A stretch of 64,000 nt of DNA, taken from contig JAJPHZ010000033.1 in assembly GCA_021325025.1 (NCBI GenBank), forward strand, positions 62,001-126,000, given 5' to 3'. This DNA comes from Pseudomonadota bacterium. GTDB lineage: Bacteria > Desulfobacterota > Binatia > Binatales > Binataceae. Below, piece after piece: positions 35,362-44,714 of this stretch. Position 1 is the stretch's first letter. Every line of letters begins with the position of its first letter. The notes below the pieces were generated by a model. It was not told the DNA's origin. It saw only the letters and a list, made by a program, of their open reading frames with translations, and made no database searches. Made by a program: the position numbers and the translations under genes.

Positions 35362-35683
35362 CGATCTCTCCCCGCCAAAAAACTGCGCCGGACTTCAAAA
35401 CGCCTTCGCGGGCCACCTTGCGGCCGCCGGCGCCGCCGGCCCGGCACCGGTTGCGCAGATTTCTAACAGAACTTCGCCCGCTTCACCACCTGAGGCGGAT
35501 GAACGGCAGCGACGGCTTTGAGGCACGCCGCGCGGCGCGCGGATTGCCGCTTCATCTAGCTGAAGGAAAACCCTTCATTTCGGTAGGTGCCGGGGCAGAG
35601 CTGTGATAGGCTTCGCGCAACCATAGCCGGCCCGGTGCAACATTCGCGTCAAGGCGGAACGCCTTCCCGGGAGGTAAACGCGC
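35362..35683. other. Divergent gap between CoA-transferase and tyrosinase genes
   Basis: No gene or clear promoter is visible. The only notable item is GGGAGGT a few bases before the tyrosinase ATG, its ribosome site. Confidence 0.4.
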
Positions 35684-37165
35684 ATGGAACAGAACCGCCG
35701 CGAATTCCTCAAGATGGCCGTGCTGGGCGCGGGCTGGCTGACGTTCGGCGGATGCTCGTTCGAGTCCTGCCTTCAGCAGATCGCCAACCGCCCCATACGC
35801 AAGGACGTCAACACGCTAGCGGCCAACGATCCGATTATCCAGGCGTATAAATCGGCGGTCAGCCAGATGAAGGCGCTGCCGGCCGGGGACCCGCGCAACT
35901 GGATCAATCAGGCCAACATCCATGCCAACCACTGTCCCCATGGCAACTGGTTTTTTCTGCCCTGGCACCGCTGGTACCTGACCTATTTCGAACGCATCTG
36001 CCAGAAGCTGACCGGCATGCCGGACTTCGCCCTGCCGTACTGGAACTGGGTCAAGGACCCCACGGTGCCGGCGGTGTTCTGGGGCGACGCTGGTAACCCG
36101 CTGTACGACAGCACGCGCCAAATCGCGCCCAACCAGGCGATCGATCCGTCGCTGGTCGGATGCAGCGTGGTTGGCACGATCATGAGCGACGCCAATTTCA
36201 TCGACTTCGCCAGCGATCCGATCACGCTTGCGCAGGACCAGCGCACCGTCGCCGGTTTCGGCAGCCTGGAGGGAACTCCACACAACGGCGTGCACGGCGC
36301 GGTCGGCGGGGACATGGGACAGATCGCGCTGTCGCCGCGCGATCCGATCTTCTGGCTGCATCACAACATGATCGAGAAGTGCTGGGTGGAATGGCAGTTC
36401 GTGCGCAACAACGCCAACACCAACGACAACAACTGGACCAGCCGTCACTTTACCGAGTTTTTCGACCCCGACGGCAATCCTGTCGACGTGCAGGTCGGCA
36501 TCGGCCAGCTCCTGCCCGTGCTCTCCTACCAGTTTGACAGCCTGCCGGTGGTTCCAAGCCCGTGCCCCGCGACCGGCCTGACCCCGCCGCCGGCCGGCAA
36601 CCAATGGGCCGCCGCATGGGAGAAGTTCAATACCGTCAAGACCAGGGCCGACCAGGACGCCCTGAAGGCCAGGGCACAGGCGGGCGCCAGCGTGAAGCTC
36701 GAGGAAATCCTGCGCTTCCCGCTGGGCGCGCCGGCGACGATCGCGGTGGGCCGGCCGGCCCGGCTGCGGATTTCCGCGCCGCCGGCTTCGCTGAAGATGG
36801 CGCTGTCGGCCGGGGAGCGCGTCCTGATCCGATTCGATGGCGTGACCCTCAACCATACCACGGACTTCTTCGCCAAGGTGTTCATCGCCAAGCCTGATGC
36901 TGCCGCTTCGACCCCCGACAGCGATCCGCACTTCGTTGGCAGCTTCGCATTTTTCAATCACGACCACGGCGGCGCGGCGGTGCGCGGCAACTTCCACCTC
37001 GATGCGTCGGCGGCAGTAAAGCGCCTGGACCTGGCGGGCAACAGTGTCGAGGTCAATGTAGTGCTGACGCCATTCCCCAAGCGTGTGCTCAAGTCCAACG
37101 TGCTTGAAATCGCTGCGACCGAGATTCAGATCGTTAAGGATGTGATCGAAAGAGGAGTGAAATGA
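35684..37165 (+). CDS. Tat-exported tyrosinase family copper oxidase
   Basis: The 493-residue protein starts with a Tat signal (NRREFLKM, R5-R6) and a possible lipobox-like GGC at 22-24. The type-3 copper site follows: CuA ligands in ANIHANHCPHGNW and LPWHRWYL (H80, H86, H95), CuB in TPHNGVHG and SPRDPIFWLHHNMIEK. The C-terminal part beyond about residue 340 is the beta-rich shield region seen in larger polyphenol oxidases. It should oxidise phenols or catechols outside the cytoplasm, with melanin formation or phenol removal as possible outcomes. GGGAGG is upstream of the ATG. Its stop overlaps the start of the next gene. Confidence 0.9.
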   Translation: MEQNRREFLKMAVLGAGWLTFGGCSFESCLQQIANRPIRKDVNTLAANDPIIQAYKSAVSQMKALPAGDPRNWINQANIHANHCPHGNWFFLPWHRWYLTYFERICQKLTGMPDFALPYWNWVKDPTVPAVFWGDAGNPLYDSTRQIAPNQAIDPSLVGCSVVGTIMSDANFIDFASDPITLAQDQRTVAGFGSLEGTPHNGVHGAVGGDMGQIALSPRDPIFWLHHNMIEKCWVEWQFVRNNANTNDNNWTSRHFTEFFDPDGNPVDVQVGIGQLLPVLSYQFDSLPVVPSPCPATGLTPPPAGNQWAAAWEKFNTVKTRADQDALKARAQAGASVKLEEILRFPLGAPATIAVGRPARLRISAPPASLKMALSAGERVLIRFDGVTLNHTTDFFAKVFIAKPDAAASTPDSDPHFVGSFAFFNHDHGGAAVRGNFHLDASAAVKRLDLAGNSVEVNVVLTPFPKRVLKSNVLEIAATEIQIVKDVIERGVK

Positions 37166-37617
37166 GATGGCCCGCTGCACTGATCGCGATGGGCGCGGCG
37201 ATAATGGCCGGTGTCGCGGCCGGCGGGGCGTTGCCCACTGACGGCCGCGCGCTGATCGGCCTGACGGCAAGTGCTCCCGACGGAGAACTGACTCTTCCCT
37301 CCGCCACCGCGCCGCCGGCCGCGCTGCGGCTGGCCGTCACCGGTGTTGAGAATCCTTCGATGCAGGGCGTCGCGATCGCGCTCCGCCTGCGCCTGAACAC
37401 CCCGGCGGGCCGCATCGAACGTGCGCTGGGCGCGGTCGCGCTCTTTCCGTCCAACCAGCCGGGCAACTTCACGATTTCGCTGCCGGCAAAAGTCGCAAAC
37501 CTGGTCGCGCACGCTGCGGGTCCGGTGCGCTTGCTCGTGCATCTGCAATCGCCCACGGCCGGGCGGATGCTGATCGAGCCGCTCAAGGTGTCGCTTGCCC
37601 AGCCTCGCTGGCGATAA
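37162..37617 (+). CDS. Small exported protein coupled to the tyrosinase
   Basis: The 151-residue product has a signal peptide (LIAMGAAIMAGVAAGGALP) and a beta-rich mature part without an obvious copper-binding His/Met cluster. The ATG overlaps the tyrosinase stop in an ATGA (37162-37165). In Streptomyces a small caddie protein (MelC1) inserts copper into tyrosinase, and tight coupling suggests a comparable helper or anchoring job. No sequence similarity to MelC1 is evident, so this is an inference from position. It could be an unrelated structural subunit. Confidence 0.6.
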   Translation: MRWPAALIAMGAAIMAGVAAGGALPTDGRALIGLTASAPDGELTLPSATAPPAALRLAVTGVENPSMQGVAIALRLRLNTPAGRIERALGAVALFPSNQPGNFTISLPAKVANLVAHAAGPVRLLVHLQSPTAGRMLIEPLKVSLAQPRWR

Positions 37618-37654
37618 GCCGCGCCACCGGCCCGGCTCATTCTTCGCGGCGGCC

Positions 37655-39480
37655 TCAGGAGAACCGCAACCCCTTCATCTGCCCGTCTGCGTGCCACTGG
37701 CGCATGATGTCGTCAAATTCAAGCGGTCCGCCGCCGTATTGCTCGCCGAAGAAACCCACGCCTTCGGCAGGTTTGCCCTCATTGTTGTAGTATCCCGGCG
37801 TGCATTCGCGCTGAAAGCGCCGATTTTGTATCGACTTGCGCCTGATCGTTGCCACCCACTCGGCTTCCGCCTCGGCCGTGGGTTCAACGCATCGCGCCCG
37901 AGAGGTAATCGTGTGCGCAATCAGTTTGGTAATGTGGCTGGCCTGGTCGGCCAGCATGTGTGGAAGTTCGCGGTCAGGGCATTCTGCGTCGTGCCCATGT
38001 GGAAGCAGTTTGGAAACCCGAAGCTGTAGAAACCGTGCAGCGTTCTGAGCCCGTTGGCCCAGTACTCGGTAAGCGACTTGCCGCCGCGGCCGTAGACCTC
38101 GAAGCCTGCACGCCGGGTGTAGGCGGTGCCCACTTCGAATCCGGTGGCGAAGATAATGCAGTCGACTGGGTATTCGACGTCGTCGAAGACCAGGCCCTGG
38201 TCGGTGATACGATCGACGCCACGGCCCCGGGTATCCACCAGGGTCACGTTGGGGCGGTTGAAAGCCGGCAGGTACTCGTCGTTGAAGGTGGGGCGTTTAC
38301 AGAACTGACGGTACCATGGCTTGAGCGCCTCGGCGGTGCGCTTGTCCTTGACGATGGCGTCAACTCGCGCGCGGATCTGGTTCATCTTTTTGAAATCCGC
38401 CAGCTCCAGCATCCGCGCCCGTTCGTGCGGCGAGAGCTGGGCAGACCCGTCAGCGGGGAGCCGGGCCAAAAGGCGGAAAATGTCGGTCCATCTGTCGCCG
38501 ACCAGGTCCACCGCCTGGCGGCCGCCGGAAACCAGGATGTTGAAATTGTCCATGCGCCGCTTCTGCCATCCGGGCGTCAGCGTCTTGACCCATTGGGGAT
38601 CGGTGGGACGGTTGCCGCGTTCATCCACGGATGACGGCGTGCGCTGGAAGACGTACAGATGCTGCGCGTCTTTGGCGAGGTACGGCACACACTGGACGGC
38701 GGTGGCCCCGGTGCCGATGATGGCCACGCGCTTGTCGGCCAGTTTGTGCAGGTTTCCGGTGGTGTCGCCGCCGGTGTACGCATAATCCCAGCGGCTGGTG
38801 TGAAAGGTATGTCCCTTGAAGCGGTCGATGCCTGGAATCCCGGGAAGCTTCGGCCGGTTGAGCGGCCCATTGGACATCACCACGAAGCGGGCGCTGATGC
38901 GGTCGGCGCGATCGGTGGTGACAATCCACCTGGCCTGCTCTTGGCTCCAGCGAATCTCCTTGATTTGCGTCTGAAAAAGGGCGTTGCGGTAGAGATCGAA
39001 TTTTCTGCCGATGCGGCGGGCGTGTTCGAGGATTTCCGGTGCGTAGGAGTATTTCTCTTTGGGTATGTAGCCGGTCTCCTCGAGCAGCGGCAGGTAGATA
39101 TACGACTCGATATCGCATTGCGCGCCCGGATAACGGTTCCAGTACCAGGTGCCGCCGAAGTCGCCGCCCTTTTCGACCAGCCGGATGTTGCCTATACCCG
39201 CTTCGCGCAAACGCGCTCCCGCCAGCAGACCGCCGAAACCGCCGCCGATGATCAGCACGTCAACCGCTTCACTCAGCGCTTGGCGGGTGAAGCCGGGTTC
39301 AACATAAGGGTCGTCCACATAACGGCTGAAGTCGCCCCGCACTTCGATGTACTGTTCGTTGCCATCGGGGCGCAGGCGTTTGTCGCGCTCCTCGCGGTAC
39401 CTGACGCGCAGCGCCTCGGGATCGAAATCGAGCCCCGCATAAATATCGTCATGAGGCAAAACTTTGGATTCGTCACCCAT
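37655..39480 (-). pseudogene. Baeyer-Villiger/flavin-containing monooxygenase with a -1 frameshift near its C terminus
   Basis: The gene would encode about 608 residues. From the ATG at 39480 (AAGGAGG eight bases upstream) it reads the first Rossmann site [15 protein letters not shown], the BVMO fingerprint [13 protein letters not shown] and the second site [10 protein letters not shown]. Near 37960 the frame shifts: ...TANFH then TCWPTRP and an early stop, while the adjacent frame continues with [16 protein letters not shown] and a family-like C terminus down to 37655. The sequence TTCCACACATG instead of TTCCACCACATG would account for it. Whether the base is truly missing or a sequencing error is open; without the last 100 residues the enzyme is probably inactive. 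Confidence 0.85.
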
Positions 39481-39592
39481 CTGGGCAACCTCCTTGACGG
39501 TGTGCGGCCCCGCCGTCGAGGAGTCTAGCAAGCCCGATGCGTCCGGGGGAAACAACCCAATCCGCGCTTTGAGCGGCGCCGCCTGAGCCGCC

Positions 39593-40138
39593 CTAGTTCT
39601 TGACGACCCCCGGCTCCAGCTCCACTTTCAGCGGGTCCAGGATCCTGACCACCATGTTGTAGAATGCGACCACCAGCACCAATTCCATCAGTTGCCGATC
39701 ATCGAGCAGCGCGCGGACGCCGGCGAAGGTCGCGTCGCCGACCCTGACGTTGCGCGTTGCCTCCATCGCGTAGCGGATCACGGCGCGCTCGCCGGCGCTG
39801 AACAGCGGTGAGGTTTCGAAATCCGGCAGAGCGGCGAGCTGCGCGCGCGGCACGCCGGCGCGCGCCAGCGCGATGTTCCAGTGATGGACGTATTCGTACT
39901 CGCATCCGCTGGCGATCCCGACCGCCTCCAGGGCCAGTTCGCGCAGCTTCGGGTCCAGCCCGCTGCCCGACAGCAGCGCGTTGCCCAGGGCCGAGAACTT
40001 CGGCATCAACGCCGGAGCGTTGGCCAGAATTTTCATGATGTGAATTGCCTGCCGGCCGGGTACGTTGAGTTGCTGCTCGAAATCCGCCCGGTACTCGGCG
40101 GGAACATCCGCGGGGTTCAAATACGGCAATCGTGCCAT
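39593..40138 (-). CDS. Carboxymuconolactone decarboxylase/AhpD-like family protein
   Basis: A 181-residue all-helical protein: [20 protein letters not shown] followed by [13 protein letters not shown] is the family core. The CxxC redox pair of AhpD is absent (C-E-Y-E), so it fits the CMD-like branch whose role is often unclear. The ATG at 40138 has AAAGG six bases upstream. It lies behind the BVMO in reverse order (the BVMO is downstream) and is divergent from the thiolase-like gene. Confidence 0.85.
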   Translation of the reverse strand: MARLPYLNPADVPAEYRADFEQQLNVPGRQAIHIMKILANAPALMPKFSALGNALLSGSGLDPKLRELALEAVGIASGCEYEYVHHWNIALARAGVPRAQLAALPDFETSPLFSAGERAVIRYAMEATRNVRVGDATFAGVRALLDDRQLMELVLVVAFYNMVVRILDPLKVELEPGVVKN

Positions 40139-40297
40139 GATGCGCCTTTCTCCATACGGCTGTGTGCCTGACAGGCGCTGACGTTTAGTCCCTGCCCTTT
40201 CTGCCCGCAAGAGCGTGCGGGCGCGGCGGCGCCTGTGGTATGAGTGCGGAGGCGATGCGCAATGGCAATCGCAACCGGGATTGAAACGGAGTCGGCA

Positions 40298-41464
40298 ATG
40301 GAAAAGAACACGATCAAGGATAAGGCCGCGATCGTCGGCGTCGGCGAGAGCAAGTATTACAAGCGCGGCGGCTCACCGATTAGCGAATTCGGGCTGGCCT
40401 GCCAGGCGATAATCAACGCCGCCCAGGACGCCGGTCTCAAGGTGACCGATATCGACGGGCTGTGCTCGTTTGCGATGGAGCAGAGCGAGCCCAGCCGCCT
40501 GGCGGGCGCGCTGGGGCTGCCCGAGCTGAACTACTGCGCGATGGCGTGGACGGGCGGCGGCGGGGTGGCTGCGGCCGTGGCCAACGCCGCCGCGGCGGTG
40601 GCGTGCGGATACGCCAAGTACGTCGCGGTGTTCCGCGCGCTGGCGCAGGGCCAGACCTTCCGCTTCGGCCAGGGTACGACCGGCTACGGGATGGCGGGTC
40701 TGATGGGGTTTACGGTGCCTTACGGGCTGACCACGCCGGCGCAGAAAATCGCGATGCGCGTGCGCCGCTACATGCACGAGCATAACGTCACCCAGGACGC
40801 GCTCGCTGCGGTCGCGATGGCCTCCTACCACCATGCGCAGTTCAATCCGCGCGCGGTGATGTACGGACGGCCGCTGACCCGCGAGGCGTACGATCAATCG
40901 CGATGGATCGTCGAGCCGTTCCATCTCTACGACTGCTGCATGGAGAACGACGGCGCCGCGGCGGTGATCGTGACCACCGCCGAGCGCGCGCGCGACCTCA
41001 AACAAAAGCCGGCCTACATCATGGCCGCGGCGCAGGGCTCCGATTACCGCGACATCCACGACTCGGGCAACGTGCCCGACTTCTCCAGCGCAAACTACAA
41101 GCACCTGGCGCGCCATCTGTACGAGATGGCGGGCATCGAGCCCAAGGACGTCGACGTGGTGCAGTCCTACGACCACTTCAGCGGCGGCGTCGTAATCACG
41201 CTGGCCGAGCATGGCTTTTGCCATCCCGACGAACTCAACCAGTTCTGCACGCTGGAAAATCTGACCTGGCCCAACGGCAAGCTGCCGCTCAACACGGCGG
41301 GCGGCAACCTGGCCGAGTGCTACGTAATCGGGATGCAATTGGTCAACGAAGCGGCGCGCCAGATCCGCGGCGATTCGACCTGCCAGGTCAAGGACGCGGA
41401 AATTTCGATGATGATCTCAGGTTCCGTCACCACCCCAACCAGCAACCTGATTCTGCACGGCTAG
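40298..41464 (+). CDS. SCPx-type thiolase-like protein lacking the nucleophilic Cys
   Basis: A 388-residue thiolase-fold protein: AIVGVGESKYYKRGG at the N terminus and VVQSYDHFSGGVVITLAEHGF plus GGNLAECYVIG in the C-terminal half. Where active thiolases carry the acylated Cys, the sequence is WTGGGGVAAAVANAA. Such DUF35-linked proteins include Ltp2-type retro-aldolases of steroid side-chain degradation, in which no Cys is needed. GGAG lies six bases before the ATG at 40298. The next gene encodes the DUF35 partner, so the pair probably forms one enzyme. Confidence 0.85.
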   Translation: MEKNTIKDKAAIVGVGESKYYKRGGSPISEFGLACQAIINAAQDAGLKVTDIDGLCSFAMEQSEPSRLAGALGLPELNYCAMAWTGGGGVAAAVANAAAAVACGYAKYVAVFRALAQGQTFRFGQGTTGYGMAGLMGFTVPYGLTTPAQKIAMRVRRYMHEHNVTQDALAAVAMASYHHAQFNPRAVMYGRPLTREAYDQSRWIVEPFHLYDCCMENDGAAAVIVTTAERARDLKQKPAYIMAAAQGSDYRDIHDSGNVPDFSSANYKHLARHLYEMAGIEPKDVDVVQSYDHFSGGVVITLAEHGFCHPDELNQFCTLENLTWPNGKLPLNTAGGNLAECYVIGMQLVNEAARQIRGDSTCQVKDAEISMMISGSVTTPTSNLILHG

Positions 41465-41481
41465 GAGGGATTATTGACGTC

Positions 41482-41931
41482 ATGGCAACAAGCGAATCGG
41501 CCTATTATCTGCCCGAGGTGCTGCCGCCCGCGGGGCCCGCGCCCGACGGGCGCGACAAGGAATTCTGGGAAGCGCTTAACCGGCACAAGATCGTGGTGCA
41601 GCGCTGCAACGCCTGTGGCAACCTGCAGATGGAGCCGGAATGGCTGTGCCACAAGTGCTATTCGTTCGATCGCGGATGGCAGGAAGTGCCGGGCAAGGGG
41701 CGCATCTATAGCTGGGTGCGCATCTGGCATCCGATCCCGCCGGCACTAAAGGACTCCTGCCCGTTTTTGGTGGTGTTGGTCGAACTGGCCGATGCCAACG
41801 GCCTGCGCATCGTCGGCAATCTCCTGGGCGACCCCAATCAGGAAGTCCAAATCGGGACCCCGGTCGAAGCCGTCTTCGAAGACCACAAGCAGCGCAACTA
41901 TACGCTGTTGCAATGGCGCCAGGTGAAGTAG
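41482..41931 (+). CDS. DUF35 zinc-ribbon/OB-fold partner protein
   Basis: The 149-residue protein has an N-terminal rubredoxin-like zinc ribbon (C-x2-C in QRCNACGNLQ and C-x2-C in WLCHKCYS) and a C-terminal OB fold (GRIYSWVRIWHPI, IGTPVEAVFED). DUF35 proteins pair with thiolase-like enzymes and shape their acyl-CoA site. An AGGAGG is present 12 bases before the ATG, a little distant. It is 17 bases after the thiolase-like gene and 24 before a CoA-transferase. Confidence 0.88.
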   Translation: MATSESAYYLPEVLPPAGPAPDGRDKEFWEALNRHKIVVQRCNACGNLQMEPEWLCHKCYSFDRGWQEVPGKGRIYSWVRIWHPIPPALKDSCPFLVVLVELADANGLRIVGNLLGDPNQEVQIGTPVEAVFEDHKQRNYTLLQWRQVK

Positions 41932-41955
41932 GCGATCGATCATCAAGGAGTGTTC

Positions 41956-43182
41956 ATGGAACGGGACAGCAAGGAAGCGAGCGGTCCGCTCAAGGGCTTT
42001 CGGGTGGTGGAGTTGGCGATGTGGGCGGCGGGGCCGATGGTGGGTGGAATCCTGGCCGATTGGGGCGCCGACGTGATCAAGATCGAGCCCGCTGACGGCG
42101 ATCCGTTCCGGGCGCTCAATCTGCGTCCCGGCAAGGAGACGGTGACCGAGACCAGTCTCGAGTTCTTGGTCAACAACCGCGCCAAACGCAGCATCGTGCT
42201 CGACGTCCGCACCGAGGAGGGACGGCGGATCGCGCTGGAACTGATCCATCACGCCGACGTCTTCCTGACCAACCTGCGCTCCAACGCGCTGGAGCGGATG
42301 CGGCTGGATTACGACACGCTGCACAAGCTGGAACCGCGGCTCGTCTACTGCCACGTGACCGGATACGGAATTACGGGCGAATGGCGCGACCGGGCGGCCT
42401 ACGACGTCGGAGCGTTTTACGCCCGGGCGGGGGTCGCCGCCACGCTGCTGCCGCCGGGCGACGAGCCGATGATGCGCTGCGGTGCGTTCGGCGACTATTA
42501 CACCGCGATGTCGGCGGCGGGCGGGGTGTGCGCGGCGCTGCTCGCGCGCCAGCAGACCGGCAAGGGGCAGCGCGTGGTGGCGTCGCTGCTGCGCACGGGC
42601 GCATACGCGATCAGCGCCCATCTGGATCGCGTCGCGCAGGGCTCGCCGCCGCGTGCGGTCACCTCGCGCACGGAAATCTTAAATCCGATGAACAACTGCT
42701 ACCGGGATTCGCGCGGCAAATGGTTCTGGCTGTTGGGCCTGCAGGGCGACCGGATGTGGCCGGGCGTGACGCGCGCCATTGGGCGGCCCGAACTGGAGAA
42801 CGATCCGCGCTTCAACAGCATGGAGGCCCGCGCCAATAACGTCGCCGAACTCACTGCTATCCTGGACCAGGCTTTCGCGGCGCGCTCACTTCAGGAGTGG
42901 CAACCGATCTTCGAACGCGAGGACATCTGGTGGACGCCGGTCAACGACGGCGACGATCTGCTCAAGGACCCGCAGATGCACGCGGCAGGCGGACTGGTCG
43001 ATCTGCCCACCGCGCAGGGAAAGGCGCTTCAGATCGTGCCGGCGCCGATCGACTTCGACGAAACGCCGTGGAGCATCCGCGCCCCCGCCCCCGAACTGGG
43101 CCAGCACACCGAAGAGATCCTGCTCGAACTGGGGCACGGCTGGGATGAAATCGCGCGCCTGCGCGAAAAGCGCATCATCTGA
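41956..43182 (+). CDS. Family III (CaiB/BaiF) CoA-transferase
   Basis: The 408-residue protein shows VVELAMWAAGPMVGGILADW, ADVIKIEPADGDPFR, and FGDYYTAMSAAGGV with the catalytic Asp at the expected spacing before TGKGQR. It is an active-type family III CoA-transferase. AAGGAG is five bases before the ATG at 41956, which is better than the GTG at 41950. With the thiolase-like and DUF35 genes it would provide CoA activation for a C-C bond-cleaving step. Confidence 0.9.
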   Translation: MERDSKEASGPLKGFRVVELAMWAAGPMVGGILADWGADVIKIEPADGDPFRALNLRPGKETVTETSLEFLVNNRAKRSIVLDVRTEEGRRIALELIHHADVFLTNLRSNALERMRLDYDTLHKLEPRLVYCHVTGYGITGEWRDRAAYDVGAFYARAGVAATLLPPGDEPMMRCGAFGDYYTAMSAAGGVCAALLARQQTGKGQRVVASLLRTGAYAISAHLDRVAQGSPPRAVTSRTEILNPMNNCYRDSRGKWFWLLGLQGDRMWPGVTRAIGRPELENDPRFNSMEARANNVAELTAILDQAFAARSLQEWQPIFEREDIWWTPVNDGDDLLKDPQMHAAGGLVDLPTAQGKALQIVPAPIDFDETPWSIRAPAPELGQHTEEILLELGHGWDEIARLREKRII

Positions 43183-43262
43183 CCCCTGATCGAGGCCACG
43201 TTTGAAGCAGTGAACTGATATGGCACCGCCTTTTTCTGTTCCCTGTGCGACGATCAAACACA

Positions 43263-44714
43263 CTACCGCCGGCGCAGCGCTTCGAGCAGGCGCAGTTTCA
43301 GATTGTCGAAGGGACCGTTGGACATCACCGCCACGACGTCGCCCGCTTTGGCGTCGACGCAAAGCGCGTGGAGCAGTTCCTCGTTGGACGAACATGCCAT
43401 CGCGGCGGGGCCGCGGCCGGCGATTTCGCGCGCCAGCACGTCGGTCGCCAGACGCTCGGCGGGCGCAATGGGGTCGTTCTCCTTGAAATAGACTGGGGCC
43501 AGATAGACGCGCGCCGCGCGGTCGAAGGCGCGGGCAAAATCGGACTGGAAGACATTGCGCCGGCTGGTGTTGGACCGCGGCTCGAAGGCCGCCAGGATGC
43601 GCCGCCCCGGATAGCGATCGGCAAGCGCCGCCAGGGTGACCGCGATCGCGGTGGGATGGTGCGCGAAGTCGTCAATCACCGTCACGCCGTCCGCTTCGCC
43701 GACCAGTTCCTGGCGCCGCGCCACACCCTTGAAGGATGCAAGCCCGTGCGCAATCTCGGCATCGGCGAGCCCGAACTCGCGCAGCAGGACGTACACGCCC
43801 AGCGCGTTGGCAACGTTCATCGCGCCCCACAACGGCACCATCAGGTCGCGCGCCACGATTCGATCGCCGCGCCTTACACTGAAATGGGTTCCGGCCGAAT
43901 CGGCGCGCACGTCGGCGGGCTGGAACTGGCCGGCGCGCACTCCGTAGTCGATGCGCCGCGCGGGTGATTTGGCCGCAACTTCCAGCGCCGCCGGATAGTC
44001 GGCACATACCGCCAGCACGGCGGTCTTATCCTGGCGCACCACCATCGCCTCGAATGCCGACTTGACGTGCGCCAGATCGCGGTAGATGTCGGCGTGATCG
44101 AACTCCAGCGAAGTCAGGACCGCTCCCTGGGGCCGGTAATGGAGGAACTTCGGGCCCTTGTCGAAGAATGCGGTGTCGTATTCATCGCCTTCGATTACGA
44201 AATAGCGGCCCGCGCCCAGGTAATAGTTGGCGCCGAGGTTGAGGCTCATCCCGCCGATCAGCACACCCGGATCGCGCCCGGCCGCGACCAGCACCTGCGC
44301 CATCAGGGAGGTCGAGGTGGTCTTGCCGTGCGTGCCGCACACCATCAGCGGGCATCGCGCGCGCAGGAAAAAATGCCACAGCGCCTCGGGCATCGACACG
44401 TATGGAACAGCGCTTTGCAGCAGGGCGGCCGCTTCGGGATTGTTGCGCGTGATGACGTTGCCGACCACTACGAGGTCGGGCGGCGGCTGCAGGTTGGCCG
44501 GCGCAAAGCCGCGCCGCGCGTCGATATTCAGGCGGCGCAGCAGCGAGGCGGTCGGCTCGTAAAGCTCGTTGTCCGAGCCGCTGACGGCAAAGCCGCGCTC
44601 CTTTAGCATCCCGGCCAGCGCCGCCATCGCGGTACCGCCGATGCCCATCAGGTGAATGCGTTTGCAATTGGCCGGCACCCGCGCCAGGCGGGCGGCGGAA
44701 TCAGTTGGTTCCAT
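43263..44714 (-). CDS. mpl: UDP-N-acetylmuramate:L-Ala-gamma-D-Glu-meso-DAP ligase
   Basis: A 483-residue Mur-ligase with MGIGGTAMAALAG at the N terminus, the ATP loop CGTHGKTTSTSL, VIEGDEYDTAFFD and the C-terminal ligase region (DDFAHHPTAIAVTL, AAFEPRSNT). The EGDEYD and FAHHP segments are typical of Mpl. It attaches recycled tripeptide to UDP-MurNAc, so the cell recycles meso-DAP-type peptidoglycan. The ATG at 44714 is favoured over a TTG one codon earlier (GGAAG upstream). It overlaps the preceding serine-hydrolase gene by 14 bases and belongs with the LD-carboxypeptidase gene. Confidence 0.93.
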   Translation of the reverse strand: MEPTDSAARLARVPANCKRIHLMGIGGTAMAALAGMLKERGFAVSGSDNELYEPTASLLRRLNIDARRGFAPANLQPPPDLVVVGNVITRNNPEAAALLQSAVPYVSMPEALWHFFLRARCPLMVCGTHGKTTSTSLMAQVLVAAGRDPGVLIGGMSLNLGANYYLGAGRYFVIEGDEYDTAFFDKGPKFLHYRPQGAVLTSLEFDHADIYRDLAHVKSAFEAMVVRQDKTAVLAVCADYPAALEVAAKSPARRIDYGVRAGQFQPADVRADSAGTHFSVRRGDRIVARDLMVPLWGAMNVANALGVYVLLREFGLADAEIAHGLASFKGVARRQELVGEADGVTVIDDFAHHPTAIAVTLAALADRYPGRRILAAFEPRSNTSRRNVFQSDFARAFDRAARVYLAPVYFKENDPIAPAERLATDVLAREIAGRGPAAMACSSNEELLHALCVDAKAGDVVAVMSNGPFDNLKLRLLEALRRR

